DNA of 64,000 nucleotides from positions 13,003,856 through 13,067,855 of the forward strand of contig NC_135246.1 in NCBI RefSeq assembly GCF_947623445.1, read 5' to 3'. The first letter of the stretch is position 1. Each line of letters begins with the position of its first letter. This document shows positions 37,095 through 48,208 of the stretch, one piece after another. Source of the DNA: Clavelina lepadiformis. Its lineage: Eukaryota > Chordata > Ascidiacea > Aplousobranchia > Clavelinidae. The notes under the pieces were generated by a model, which was not told the DNA's origin, searched no databases, and saw only the letters and a program-made list of their open reading frames with translations. Position numbers and translations under genes: made by a program.

Positions 37095-37218
37095 TTAAAA
37101 ACAATTAGGCTAACTCACATGAACTTTAAAAACAACTCGGCTAACTCACATGAACTTTAAAAACAATTAGGCTAACTCGCATGAACTTTAACAACAGTCA
37201 GGCTAACTCGCATGAAAT
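37095..37218 (+). repeat. 31-bp tandem repeat, four copies
   Basis: Four units built around GGCTAACTCACATGAACTTT and AAAAACAATTA, each 31 bp, with a few substitutions (ACTCGG, CAGTCAGG, TCGCATG variants). No coding role is apparent; the length is not a multiple of three. Confidence 0.9.
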
Positions 37219-39179
37219 TTTCTAGTAATGGTGACGCAATACGCGTACCAGGTCCTACACCAGCCTTTCAGTTTGATGTCAAATAGGCTATAGCTATACG
37301 CTTATATGAAAATAGCATATCCATATGATGGCCTGAGTGAGAAGGAATTGACTTACAACTTAATAATTATAACCCATCGATACTCGATCCTGTCAGGGGC
37401 GTACATTTGTGTACTTGTAACTTGACCCGAGTTTATGCATCGTGTACACTGGAGATTCTGTGAAAAATAGTTTTGTACAAAATTGGTCGAAACATAAAAA
37501 TTTCACAGTAGGTCTGTCTACACCAACTAAGTGACATAGCCCAACTTAAGCGCTACCTTACCTCGACGTGTGAGAACCTTTGCTGTAAATTGTCATCACG
37601 AACAACGCACTTGTTTTCGCTTTCGCTTTCTTATTTTCTCTTTATTTATCATCATCAGTTACCGATGTCATAAATATCTATATAGTAGGCTATCTATATA
37701 GCTAGGTATCAACCGAAACATTCTCCAAGTATACAATTTTTACCGAAACCCTTACAATTATTTTAAAAAATTCCGTTGTGTTAAATGGATGTGCTAAGAC
37801 ATGAAAAGTACCCAAAAAGAGTGGTAGGTTAATGGCGGTACGCAGAAAAGCGTACAATAACTCCACACTTATTTTTTAATAAGAAATGTTTGGTTAGAAT
37901 AACTTTTACTAAAATGGTTTTTAGTTTGTTCCGTATGAGCACAGCATTTAAGGTAAAATTTTCTTACAGAGTTTCTTAGTTTTTCTAAACTTGAACTTGT
38001 TTTGAAACCACAATTCAATGAAAAAAACGCCAAATTCAACAAAATTGGAGCTTTCAGCAAAGTTTTGAGCATAATCATACAACTTTATACATAATGCAAG
38101 TAACAAAAAAGCTTCTTAATCTTTGCCTGATACAAGAGTTTGTTAGCTCTCCATAATAAGGTTTCTGTATAGTTTCTTATGAAGGATTTCTTGTAAAAAT
38201 GAGAGTATCGGATCAAATCACTGATTCTCCTGCAACGAATTTTAGATAAAAAATAACGTATTTTTGTCTGAGATATTAATTTGCTAAGTTAGAATAAACT
38301 TTGCATCAGATTAATCTTTCTGGGTGCTCTCACATACTTTCTTATCTGTACGCCTTATAAAGTTATATCCACCAGTGCATTAAATAAGTTTGTTGTTGCA
38401 TCGTTTAAATATCTGGTAAAAGTTTAAATACAGTAAAGTAAAACACAACAACTCTTATTCGCTTTAGTCTTTCAATAGTTTTGTTGTTTCCAAGGGCTGA
38501 TTTATTTTTGTTTATGCGGCCGCTTAAATGCGGTGGGTGTGAGAATGGAAATTCCTATTTGGGGATTTACGCACAGCAATACTGTACCATAGATATCTTA
38601 TGTATAATAATGCAATAAATCAATGACATTCTTCATTACTTTACTTCAATGACCAAAGTGTGAAACGTTTTGTTCAACCAGCATTAGGTAAGGAAAAGCT
38701 AGGAAGTGGCCGGTTCTGATAGACAAAAAAGCAAAGAAATTCTCAAGTTATACAAAACTTGTACACTTTGAAAATGATGATACTTATCAATAGAAATGTA
38801 TTGTGATACAGATAAACACTATTTTAGGCAGACAGGCAGTTTGTGTGTAACTGATGTTATCTTAATTTGCCTTTGAAAAATTGAAATCCACGATTTTCCC
38901 ACCTTGTAGCAGCTACTGCATAAGTAATGGGAAATGATTAGGATGGTGGACTATTGTACCCTGTTCACAATAGCATTCATATCTTCTTACAGGGCCAACT
39001 TTAATGTCAACACACTTACTAAAAAATTGGTATTTATTGAGTGTTGAGTGTTTCAGTTGGATTGGTCCAACAAGGAATATAAATTCATATTCCTAGTTGG
39101 CATCACTTGGCAATTCTGCCATTTTTCCCTTTAAATGTTAACTTATCATAACTTAAAGGTACACTAGCACGCTAGCCGT

Positions 39180-39270
39180 ACTGCAAAATTGATCTTTGTT
39201 ATTAGGGTTTAATGTTCAATGAGTTAGATTTAGGTGAGGTCTATAGTTTACTATGTTATAATATTTCAGT
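39180..39270 (+). repeat. Dispersed SINE-like repeat, partial copy E
   Basis: Contains AGGGTTTAATG, GAGTTAGATTTAGGTGAGGT and ACTATGTTATAATATTT, matching the 3' part of the copy at 62700-62790 (AGATTTAGGTGAAGTTTAGG, CTATGTTATTTATAACATTT). Confidence 0.55.
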
Positions 39271-39399
39271 TTTAAGGTTAGCAGAAAACTGAAAAGGATC
39301 TTCAAACAAGTTGTTTTTTTCTGGTGAAATAATAACAGCTTTTCCTAATTCCTTGTATTCAACACATGTTGCCTGGTAATTACCAATTCAGTAACCAAG

Positions 39400-42322
39400 A
39401 TGACAGACTTACCTGCTCCTGAATTCGTTATATGCCTCCTTTTGTTTCATTCCGTTGTTGTGCAATGTGCATTGAAAGGCCATCTGAAGCCACTGGGTTC
39501 TCATCAACCTGCAGATGGTGATATTCTGCAAATTCCAAGTCTTACTGCTTCAGATTTTTATTCAAAATTTGTTAAACATAACCAGCCTGTGATATTACGA
39601 GGCCTTCTTAATAGTTCAAAGCCTTTGGATCTATGGAACGATGACTATCTGCATACAAAATTTGGAGACGAAGTTGTCAATGTTGATTTCACCAAGTATG
39701 AAAATCGTTTATCGTCGGGTGACGACTTGCAGTTGCATGAGTTTCTTGAAACCTACGAAGCTAGTTCAGACATGTATCTCATCACAACACTTCCAAAATC
39801 AATGCAAAAAGAATTTCCATTGCCTCAATGTCTCAATAGTGCTCTATTCAAAAATAGACTGCAAGTACATAGGTTTTATATTTTATTGTCTACAATATTG
39901 TTATGGAAATAAATCATTTTAGCTACATTTGTGATAGAATGGTTTAACTAGCTATTTGTTGCAAAGCATGTTGTTCAATAAACTGAAGTACCATTCTAGT
40001 TTATGGTTGATATAAAATTACAACTATCCTTTTGAATTCATAGATTATCTAGATATTTTATGGCGTATGTTGTTCTGAAAGCAAATTTTTTTATGCAAGA
40101 TGTATAATATGAAGTAATACTAGTATGATACCAGGTCAATGGTATATGATATCGATATACAGTCGACTCCGCTTAATTCGGACACTTTGGTTCCGCTCAC
40201 TTTTGGCCGAATTAAGCGGAGAAACGGCTTTGTCCGAATTAAGCGGAAAATCCATTGTTCATTTCATGGTCATGCGTAAAGGCAAACAACGCATTTAAAA
40301 TACTGTACTGTTGCGTAATAAATGAATTGCACCTGCGCTATACTGCAGTAATTGGCACTGATCGCATAAAACGCACAAGAGTACGAGTAAATGAGTACGC
40401 ATAAAACGCACATTCTGAGCCGCTTCCTCTCTGTCTTTAAACCTCGTCCACGAAGCATAGTCTCTTCACGTTGTTCACGCAGATTTGCATCATTTTTCTT
40501 CCAATCTTGCAAAGTACGTTTTGATATCCCCACCAACGCAACTATCTGCCGAACTGTCAAGAAAGCGTCGTCATTTTTTTCTTCGTTTACTTTAGTGAGC
40601 AATTTCACTTTTTCTTCTAAACTTTTCTGTACCATTCTGTTCTACAAGATGGTCGCAATGGTACCGAAGTAAAAGCGACTATGAAGCTGGCACGGCGTTA
40701 TATGAATTCATTGTCGATTGTTACCGCATTAATCGTCATTGTTTCACCATAATCAATCATAATGCAACTGCATCTTGTGTTAAAACCAACCAAGTACTGT
40801 TTATTGTTTCATAACCTAACGATGTAACGATAGGAATTGCGAACCTGTGTCCGAATTAAGCGGAGAATAGTCCGAATTAACGGGAGTTTTTTACGTTCAA
40901 TTTTTACTTTTGTTCCGTTCCCGAGCATTTTGGCCGAATAAAGCGGTTATCCGGTGTCCGAATTAAGCGGATTCGACTGTATATACAAATGAAAAATTAT
41001 GCAAAAATTTTACTGCACTTTCAGTAATTTTTCATTTTGAATAATTCTTAACATGCCTAATTATTATTTTTTGTTTGTAAATGCATGTGCAGCATATAAT
41101 ATGAAACTGCTGATTTTTGTTACAAAGTTTTTTGTGAGTGAAGTCACTTTTTGCAGGATTTTGTTCTCTGGTTTAGCAGTGGTGGGACCAATTCACTTCT
41201 TCACTACGATACTGTTGAAAACTTGTACTGCCAGCTCTTTGGTTCCAAACATTGGTTTATGGTTGACCCATGGATTGCTAAAAAGCATATAATAGAAGAT
41301 CATCCTGAAGGCTAGTCTTTTTCTGTTATTATTTTCGTCACATTTTCCTAACATGTTATTCGTTACATGAGATTGTGCTGGCAAAAGCAACTAAATCTGG
41401 TGTTTTTAATTGTATAATTTATAATAAAACTTGTATGAAAAGGTAAAGTTTATACACAATGCTATTTAAATGTAGGTCAATATACAAGTGTTAATGTGTC
41501 GATGGTTGATATGGAAAAATATCCTGGTTTGCGAAACATGCCATGGTGGTCAGCCAGAAGTTATCCTGGTGATTGTATATATGTTCCTTTAAAGTGAGAT
41601 CTTATAACGCATTAAAATATTTATTAATATTGAACCTACTAGGAATCGAATTATAGTTTCTACAACCTACAGTTAAAATCCTTACCATAAACTTATTGTT
41701 TTGACAGTTGGTGGCATCAAGTGCACAGTGAAGAAAGTAGAAATATGGCCGTTAACATATGGTGGGCCCCATTATTTCACGACACTTTTTCATACCAGTT
41801 GAGATGTGAAGATGAAAGCAAGTCTATTTACCTGTCATCACTAAATTTTACCCATGGGGAATGGATAAGATGGAGTTTATCTATTTTTCTTCAGCAAAAT
41901 GGTGGGAAAGCTGATTATCAACTTCTACATGAGAGTATTGTGAGTGAGCATACGGGTGAAAATCTTATTAGGAATGAGGATTTTCAATTACTTGATTCTA
42001 ACTCTGACGGGTTCCTCGACTTAAAAGAGTTATCAATGTCCCCTGCTGAATTAGTTCATGAAGCCGTGCAATTTGTTGGCATAGGTATGGCAACGTTATA
42101 AGTTTTGACCCGTGTTTCTATAAAATTGTTTCATTAATTTATTAGTAATAGATTTTGTGCATTAGCTCAGACTTATCCATAATCATTTCTTTAATTCTCG
42201 ACAATTGAATTTCCTGCTAATACTTCTCAGGTGCAATGAATATTAACGGGCTATCAAAGGCTAAACTTGCTTCTGAATCCAATTCCAGGAGCATGTACCA
42301 GCATCTAGAAAAAGAACTGTAA
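39400..42322 (+). CDS. Secretory JmjC oxygenase with C-terminal EF-hand
   Basis: Predicted Fe(II)/2-oxoglutarate-dependent oxygenase of the cupin-8/JmjC class; substrate unknown. Exons 39400-39864, 41157-41310, 41476-41593, 41708-42084 and 42231-42322 give 401 residues. Residues 8-24 are hydrophobic (VICLLLFHSVVVQCA), a likely signal peptide, so the protein should enter the secretory pathway. The iron site is the HxD of LLHYD (H171, D173) plus H249 in NWWHQV; KHWFMVDP after the HxD is also typical of this fold. The tail has one canonical EF-hand loop, D342 to E353 (DSNSDGFLDLKE). There is no C-terminal ER-retention signal (ends LEKEL). Intron 2 has a GC donor (GAAG|GCTAGT): using the next GT would create an immediate stop. 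Intron 1 hosts a Tigger-type element. An acceptor AATTCAG ends 8 nt before the ATG. The closest vertebrate type is uncertain (JMJD5/JMJD8-like). Confidence 0.85.
40160..40979. mobile_element. Tigger/pogo-type element in intron 1 of the JmjC gene
   Basis: Ends CAGTCGACTCCGCTTAATTC and, inverted, CAGTCGAATCCGCTTAATTC, flanked by TA on each side as expected for the Tc1/mariner/pogo superfamily. The motif TCCGAATTAAGCGG repeats five or more times near both ends. The 820-bp element retains part of one coding region on its minus strand. Confidence 0.9.
40270..40635 (-). CDS. Helix-turn-helix remnant of the Tigger transposase
   Basis: A 121-residue frame. The first 75 residues are a transposase-type N-terminal helix-turn-helix: VRQIVALVGISKRTLQDWKK fits the psq/CENP-B-like DNA-binding fold. 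After about residue 76 the frame runs into AT-rich sequence without similarity, so the protein is truncated before the catalytic domain. It may still bind the AAGCGG repeats if expressed, but nothing here shows expression. Confidence 0.65.
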   Translation of the reverse strand: MVQKSLEEKVKLLTKVNEEKNDDAFLTVRQIVALVGISKRTLQDWKKNDANLREQREETMLRGRGLKTERKRLRMCVLCVLIYSYSCAFYAISANYCSIAQVQFIYYATVQYFKCVVCLYA

Positions 42323-43325
42323 TTGAAATCTTTGTTGTGTTTTTTGCCACTAGTCATTGAAAACATGCAAATCCGTTTGCGTTTTATATTTGTTATAGTT
42401 TTTCGTATGTGCAATAGTTGCCAATGTCTTCATTATCAGTGTGCTGCCTATGAGATTTTTGTTACTCAGGAAATTGTTTTGTTTGGACAGCAAAGTTATT
42501 ATGCAGATATTATTAAAAAAACACAATGCATTCGATTATGTGATGCATTTCTTTTCTGAGGTTATCATACTGAAGACTGAAGAGTATAGCTGCCCAGTAA
42601 CAGTAGTTCTATTCCATCATCGCTGTGATAGAAGTGCGGTTTTTGTGTTTTTTTTTAATCGAATTCATTACTTAACAAAATTTTCGACCATCTAGCTCCC
42701 TTTCTTAGTACAACGTGAGCTAATAAGCCAGTAGAAATTTCAAAAATTGCACAGTGTTTTTCTTTTCTGTGTATTTTTAGACTTTAATGGCTCCTCTCTA
42801 TAGGATGCTCTAAATAGCCTTAAAAAGCCACTCTTCTGCAGAATTTTTAAAGACTGTTTCATATTCCATTTAAATCAGTCAACAGTTAGAATGATGTCAT
42901 GAATTCACAATTTAGTTGCTATACATTTATACAGCGATTAAAGTAGACATGGTAATTACATGACATATTTTTCAGAATGATGAACAAGTTATATTGAAAG
43001 TTGCTTCTCATTCATACATTTTAACTACTTTTCTTGCGCAAACTATTTTATGTCATTTCCCAATACTTGAAATATTCACAGAAATAATATGATACAATTT
43101 GCATATAATATACCAACGCAAAACAAAACCAATCATCGTGACGCATATCAGCCCAAACGCCGTCGCGAAAGATGAGGCCTTTTGATAATACCTTACATTA
43201 AATTTACCAATTTTTCAAAAATTTCCGAAAATCGTTTCCTATACCCAAATTTCAATCATTATCTTTAACGTTAGAGATAATTTGAACTCACAATCGTAAG
43301 AACTGACAGTAAAATGGTGCTGTTT
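42323..43325. other. Convergent 3' region between the JmjC gene and the TLR
   Basis: The two coding regions converge, so both 3' UTRs should lie here. Overlapping open frames at 42323-42695 are unsupported. No transposon ends or RNA gene were seen. Confidence 0.5.
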
Positions 43326-46300
43326 TCAAAAATAACACCTCTTTAATTCCAATAAATCTTGAAGAACGTTGAACTTTGATTTGGAAGTTTTTTCCAACGA
43401 GGAACGAAGCGGACTCCAGAAAGCCTTCTCCTCGTCTGTCTCAGCTGAATATTGAAGTGTAAATTGAGGATGCATTCTCCTCCGTCGGCCAATCCAGGAA
43501 CCGAATTGAGGATCGTCTTCAAAAGTCACCAACACACATCTGTCGTAGCCGGTGGTATAAATCCAATCTTCCAACACAGAAAGCACGTATTTGCACTTTG
43601 GCGTCGTCGCAAATGTACCTGTCAAAACAACAATAACTTTCCTACTTGCTTCCATTCGAAGGAGGAGCTGTTTTACTTGGGCGGCTCCACAGTAATCTTC
43701 TTTGCCAACGATTCCAATTTTAAACGGCGGATTCCCGTTTTCCAGGCGTGGTACTAGGCAATAATCGATCCAATCGCCGACGTTGTCGTCATTCAAATCA
43801 TAGAAGACAAATCCATGATAAACATAAGTCTTATCCCTCTTGTCATCTGAATCTTCAGTGTCAGATAGAAAAGGTCGAGTTTTAGTGTACTTTGCACGAA
43901 GTGCTTTTGCGCAAGTTCGCACCAAATCAGTCCTTGAAACAAGTCCCAGAACGAGCATGAGCGACACGATCCCAGTAAATACAGCAAAATATAAGACCTG
44001 CAAAGTAGGCACGCAGGGATAAGATGAACTGAACGTCAACAACGACTGCTTCGTCCTAACATGACCAGATAGTTGTTCTTCAGAGCAGGCAACACATCCA
44101 CCAAAATAATCGAAAACAACATTTGGACAAACCGGTAATAAGCCAGGTGTCGAGCTGTCTTTAAGTTTCCCTGACCGAGCCCACCAACCAAATGTATGAG
44201 TTAAAGAACATGTGCACTCTATCAAATTTCCCCTTAAGTCCAAATGTTTCAAGTCTGTCAAAGCTTGGCGGTCAAATATGGTCGGTCCGACATCGGAAAT
44301 GCTATTGAAACTGAGATCGAGATACACCAAATGTTTTAAGACAGCCTTGGCTATTACGCCAGGTGCAATATATCGAATTAAGTTATGTGAAAGAATAAGA
44401 CTAGTTAAGTGAGGAAGACCTTTCGAAAGATCATTTTTTAATTCTCCAATGTTGTTGTAAGATAAATCAAGATATTCGAGATGGGGCACATGATGAAGTG
44501 CAACATATGGAAAAAATGCCAAGAAATTGTGGCTCAAATCAACACGCTTTAACTTCGGTAACCCGTGGAAAAAATTTGATTCAGGTGTAAAGTAGATGTT
44601 GCAGTATTGCAAGTTTAGCGAAGTGATATTAGGAAACGAAGCAAATATGATTTGGTTGGTTGATATTACATATGACTGAAATTGATTTCCGGAAATATCA
44701 AGTTTCGTCACCATTTCAAACTTTTCTTGCCTTTTGAGTTGTGGCGACCAAAGCAAATTTCCAGCTTTCATTGCTCCTATGTGGAGCGATATTGGTGACT
44801 GTAAGCTGTTTAAAAATGTTGAAGTCATGGTAGCTTCGTATTTCGTTAAGTTCATGTAAACGACAGATAAATCAAATAATTTATTAAAAACATCCGATGA
44901 CACATATCTTAATGGATTGTAACGCAAATCCAAAACTTTTAAATGCTTGAGCGGGCGGAATGTTGTTCTGTATATGTAGTTGATACTGTTATAAGATAAG
45001 TCCAGATGGTTTATCAAAGGAACGAAACGAAAATCATACTTTGATATATTTCTGATCGCGTTTCTTCCAAGGTTTAGGCGGTTGGTACCATTGCTGATGA
45101 ACCTTGCCTTTGCTGTATTAACTTCCTTTTCGACATAGTATGCTTCAAGTTCTTCTAAAATTTCAGCTGTTATTTCATCCATGAATTTCCTATTATTTTT
45201 AATATCTTTCTTTTTTCTTTGAGACCTCTGTTCAGCAAGCATTGGTGCTTCCCCTATTTGATTGATGGAAAGATTTATTGAGGTAAGTGACAATCCTGAA
45301 AACGCAGATAAGTCCAAACTAAGAACCCCACATCCTCCTAAAATAATTGTTTTAAAATTTTTCAAATCTTTAAGCACCTTCAAACTGTTTTTGTTTACAC
45401 TGAGGTATTTTTTGCCGTGTGCTAAATATTTGTTTATCCAAGTTGTATCTTCAGGAGCTCCAAGTGATAGAGAAATTAAGTTGGGAAATCTTCTAAATGA
45501 ATCTCCAAGTCGTAGTTCAGGTACAACCAGATTTTCTGGATGCAATTCAGCGCAGAACGTATTCCCCGATAAAAGTAGTTCCTGCAAATTAGGCAAGTAA
45601 GGCAAAAAAATTGGACCCGAAACGGCATGTAAGCAGTTGAACTTGAGATTTAAGTATTTCAGTCTTGTGTTTGTTTCCAAGAAACCTTTCGGAAGGGTTG
45701 TGAGCATATTTCCTGCCAAATCCAAATGCTCTAGCTTGGTCAGGGGACGGATAAAATCTCCTGTTATTATCAATCGTTTCTGGTTGTACTGTGATACCCA
45801 TGACAAGATCAGGTGGGTTAAATTCGGACTGTTCAAAAACGATTCTTTGCCAACGGTCAAAATCGGATTTCCTCTGATTCGGAAACCGCGAAGAGAAGGC
45901 ACTAAAAGTTCCGCAGGTATTTTCGTCCAACTGTTAAAGCCGACATCTAAATAAATTAGGTTAATGGACCTGAATGGGTTGCCGTGGATAGTAAAATTGC
46001 CCCGGCAAAAATGTTTCAGATCTCTCATTATGCAATTGCTTGATAGCAGCAAGATTTTCAAATTTTTAAGATGGGAAAGGACTTTTTCCTCTGTTGGCAT
46101 CATGGACGTATAAACTGCTACTAAAATAACTAAAGTGTTTGGCAAGTCATCTGGTAATTGTTTTATATTATTACCACCGATGTCTAAATATTTCAGGTTA
46201 AGTAAATCTTGGAAAGTTCCCTTTTCTATAACAAAGTACGTTTTGCATCTTGGTATTCTCAAGTGATATAGCTGGTATGGAAGACAGTTATTTGATATTA

Positions 46301-46652
46301 ATAAAGCAACGAGCGACCTGTAAGTCTGTAGTTCACCTTTTCTCAGATTTTGAATCAAATTTCGGTTCAGATTTAAAATCTCCAAATCTGGGTTCAAACT
46401 CACAGGCACTGATGTTAGGCCTCGCATGAAGCAAGACACAGAGATCTTCTTTTGCACCATCCATTCTGGGTAGGCAACGACCTGATATACGTTGTGCATG
46501 AATTCTGTGGTTGTAACAACGGACGATAAACTTCCTGGTTTTGGCTCCTCACATTGCAATTGCTGAAGTGATGCGGAAGCCCCCAGTTTTAAAATTGAGA
46601 AGCAGATTTTTACAACGTAGAAAAAGAAGATTACTTTTTGAGAGCGCTGCAT
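43326..46652 (-). CDS. Toll-like receptor, single coding exon
   Basis: Innate immune receptor of 1108 residues on one uninterrupted frame. A hydrophobic N-terminal signal (about residues 5-25) is followed by roughly twenty leucine-rich repeats with the LxxLxLxxN pattern (for example LEHLDLAGNMLTTLPKGFLE, LKRVDLSHNFLAFFP). A cysteine-rich C-terminal cap follows (CTCSLTHTFGWWARSG ... C ... C). The transmembrane helix is at about 884-908 (VLYFAVFTGIVSLMLVLGLV), then a basic stop-transfer segment and an acidic stretch. The TIR domain spans about 944-1090: box 1 YHGFVFYDLNDDNVGDWIDY, a box 2 region reading GKEDYCGAAQ, and box 3 FW in AFWSPLRSSL. Box 2 lacks the proline of the usual RDxxPG BB loop. 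An insertion rich in Lys/Glu (QRSQRKKKDIKN) interrupts the repeat array mid-way. Acceptor TTCTACTGCAG ends 23 nt before the ATG. The ligand cannot be predicted. Confidence 0.93.
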   Translation of the reverse strand: MQRSQKVIFFFYVVKICFSILKLGASASLQQLQCEEPKPGSLSSVVTTTEFMHNVYQVVAYPEWMVQKKISVSCFMRGLTSVPVSLNPDLEILNLNRNLIQNLRKGELQTYRSLVALLISNNCLPYQLYHLRIPRCKTYFVIEKGTFQDLLNLKYLDIGGNNIKQLPDDLPNTLVILVAVYTSMMPTEEKVLSHLKNLKILLLSSNCIMRDLKHFCRGNFTIHGNPFRSINLIYLDVGFNSWTKIPAELLVPSLRGFRIRGNPILTVGKESFLNSPNLTHLILSWVSQYNQKRLIITGDFIRPLTKLEHLDLAGNMLTTLPKGFLETNTRLKYLNLKFNCLHAVSGPIFLPYLPNLQELLLSGNTFCAELHPENLVVPELRLGDSFRRFPNLISLSLGAPEDTTWINKYLAHGKKYLSVNKNSLKVLKDLKNFKTIILGGCGVLSLDLSAFSGLSLTSINLSINQIGEAPMLAEQRSQRKKKDIKNNRKFMDEITAEILEELEAYYVEKEVNTAKARFISNGTNRLNLGRNAIRNISKYDFRFVPLINHLDLSYNSINYIYRTTFRPLKHLKVLDLRYNPLRYVSSDVFNKLFDLSVVYMNLTKYEATMTSTFLNSLQSPISLHIGAMKAGNLLWSPQLKRQEKFEMVTKLDISGNQFQSYVISTNQIIFASFPNITSLNLQYCNIYFTPESNFFHGLPKLKRVDLSHNFLAFFPYVALHHVPHLEYLDLSYNNIGELKNDLSKGLPHLTSLILSHNLIRYIAPGVIAKAVLKHLVYLDLSFNSISDVGPTIFDRQALTDLKHLDLRGNLIECTCSLTHTFGWWARSGKLKDSSTPGLLPVCPNVVFDYFGGCVACSEEQLSGHVRTKQSLLTFSSSYPCVPTLQVLYFAVFTGIVSLMLVLGLVSRTDLVRTCAKALRAKYTKTRPFLSDTEDSDDKRDKTYVYHGFVFYDLNDDNVGDWIDYCLVPRLENGNPPFKIGIVGKEDYCGAAQVKQLLLRMEASRKVIVVLTGTFATTPKCKYVLSVLEDWIYTTGYDRCVLVTFEDDPQFGSWIGRRRRMHPQFTLQYSAETDEEKAFWSPLRSSLEKTSKSKFNVLQDLLELKRCYF

Positions 46653-48120
46653 TTTTATTCGTTTCTACACAATATCTGCAGTAGAAGACAAAGTTAAACT
46701 TGTAGTTTTCAAAACTGAAACCCCTTGTATTCCGCTGTATAGTGACTGACTTGTCAATTAAGCTCTAAAAATTACCACAGACGCCAAGTCCAACTCGGCT
46801 CACCCTAATATAAGCACTCAAACAGGATGCCCATATCTGGAGTTGGCTAACTTAATATTTCATTCCTTTTATTACATCCTTTAAAAATAGCTTGCATATG
46901 AGGAAGTTGGGGTGTAAGTTGGTTACAATAAATCGACAGCTTAAAGATGACGTAGAACATATATTTAGAAATGCCTGGGATAAACAGGCCGTTATACGGA
47001 AAGTACAGGCTTAACTTTTTTAACATCGCAAATTCTAAAGTCAGCATTTGTAGTGACCCTATCCACACTTTGTATGGCCAACCCTGCACGCAGTCACAAC
47101 AAAACGTGGCGTACAGTTCCACTGGTTGCTGTAGAAACTTAAAATTTGGTGACTTTTCCTAAAATAGGTTTAGTTATGTTTCCATGTTTGTGTTATAAAG
47201 TTTTGTTTTGTGATTTTTAAAATATTGTCATATTTTCATAATTTTGCTCTCTCTCCGCTTTGAAGCGTGTCGTTTTTGTTTACTTATTCACACCCAACTA
47301 ACTCCACTAACTGTTCTCTTCTCGCGGTCAGCTGGTTTTCCGAACAGCGAGGGCGAGTCGTAAAAAGAAAAACTTCTAGAAATGTACCACTTGTAGAAAT
47401 ACTTAATTTACACTAAATGCACTTTCTTGAATTTTATAATTATGGTGTATACAGGAAGCCAGGTGTTTTTGCTACTAACCTGTAAAAATCCGACTAGTTT
47501 ACGAGGTATAGTTTCCGAGTAATTAACGATTAAAAATTTGTGTGCAGTGTCAGCACAAATGGTTTCGATAGAGTTTTATCATCCATTACCTACGGGCAAC
47601 GGCACAATAAGTTTATGGTCGGGTGGATACGCTTACCCACTAATCTCTGATGCCGAATTCAAATCTCACACTGCGTAGGTTTTGACAAAAGTCCTCACAC
47701 AACCGCTTTGGATGAAATAGTAATAACATGTATGGGTAGATATCATGCCGAAACAGAAACCTTTCAAGAGAAAAATGACGGTAGCCAGCATTTCCACTGT
47801 GACAACCGAACCATAACCACGTGACTCCATGCTACACCATAAGCCTACGTTTGGAAAACATCTGCATCGGAAACGATTATGTGAAGACCTCGTGACCAAA
47901 AACAAAGAAAAAGACCTTACTTCGCTTGAACTGGCACAACAATGTGAAAAACACAAACGTCAGAATTCAGAGATCAAAATTAGTCAAGATGTTGCAGTTT
48001 TTGTAAGTCATTAACGGAATGAACAGATGAAAGATTTATGCATTTTAAAGAAGTTACGTAAGTAGTATAGTACCACTCTAAGAAACCCACCTTAAGGGCA
48101 AATCAAGGGCAACCCTTTAT
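46653..48120. other. Upstream of the TLR; no gene recognised
   Basis: This should contain the TLR promoter. Frames at 46847-47122 (-), 46971-47162 (+), 47666-47956 (-) and 47829-48014 (+) have no recognised domain. The last is Lys/Glu-rich (KNKEKDLTSLELAQQCEKHK) and could be an exon or transposon piece, but no splice context supports it. Confidence 0.4.
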
Positions 48121-48204
48121 GAAGGCAACTATAAAGGCAACTATGAAAGCAGCTATGAAGGCAACTATGAAATCAACTATGAAGGCAATTATGAAGGCAG
48201 CTAG
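48121..48204 (+). repeat. 12-bp minisatellite, seven units
   Basis: Seven consecutive 12-bp units with consensus GAAGGCAACTAT. Substitutions occur in several units and there are no length changes. The last unit (GAAGGCAGCTAG) runs into the target duplication of the adjacent hAT. The unit length is a multiple of three and one frame reads EGNY repeats, but no open frame extends beyond the array. Confidence 0.92.
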
Positions 48205-48208
48205 GACT

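Larger units (their letters stand above)
36450..39399. other. Divergent upstream region of RASSF and the JmjC gene
   Basis: The flanking genes are transcribed away from each other, so both promoters should lie here. Seen inside are a promoter-like cluster at 36809-36852, a 31-bp tandem repeat at 37095-37218 and a partial SINE-like repeat near 39180-39270. A 69-residue minus frame at 37869-38078 has no support. Confidence 0.5.

Noticed and set aside
47829..48014. Lys/Glu-rich 61-residue plus-strand frame
   Set aside because: It looks protein-like but has no splice sites, homologue or continuation that I can name.
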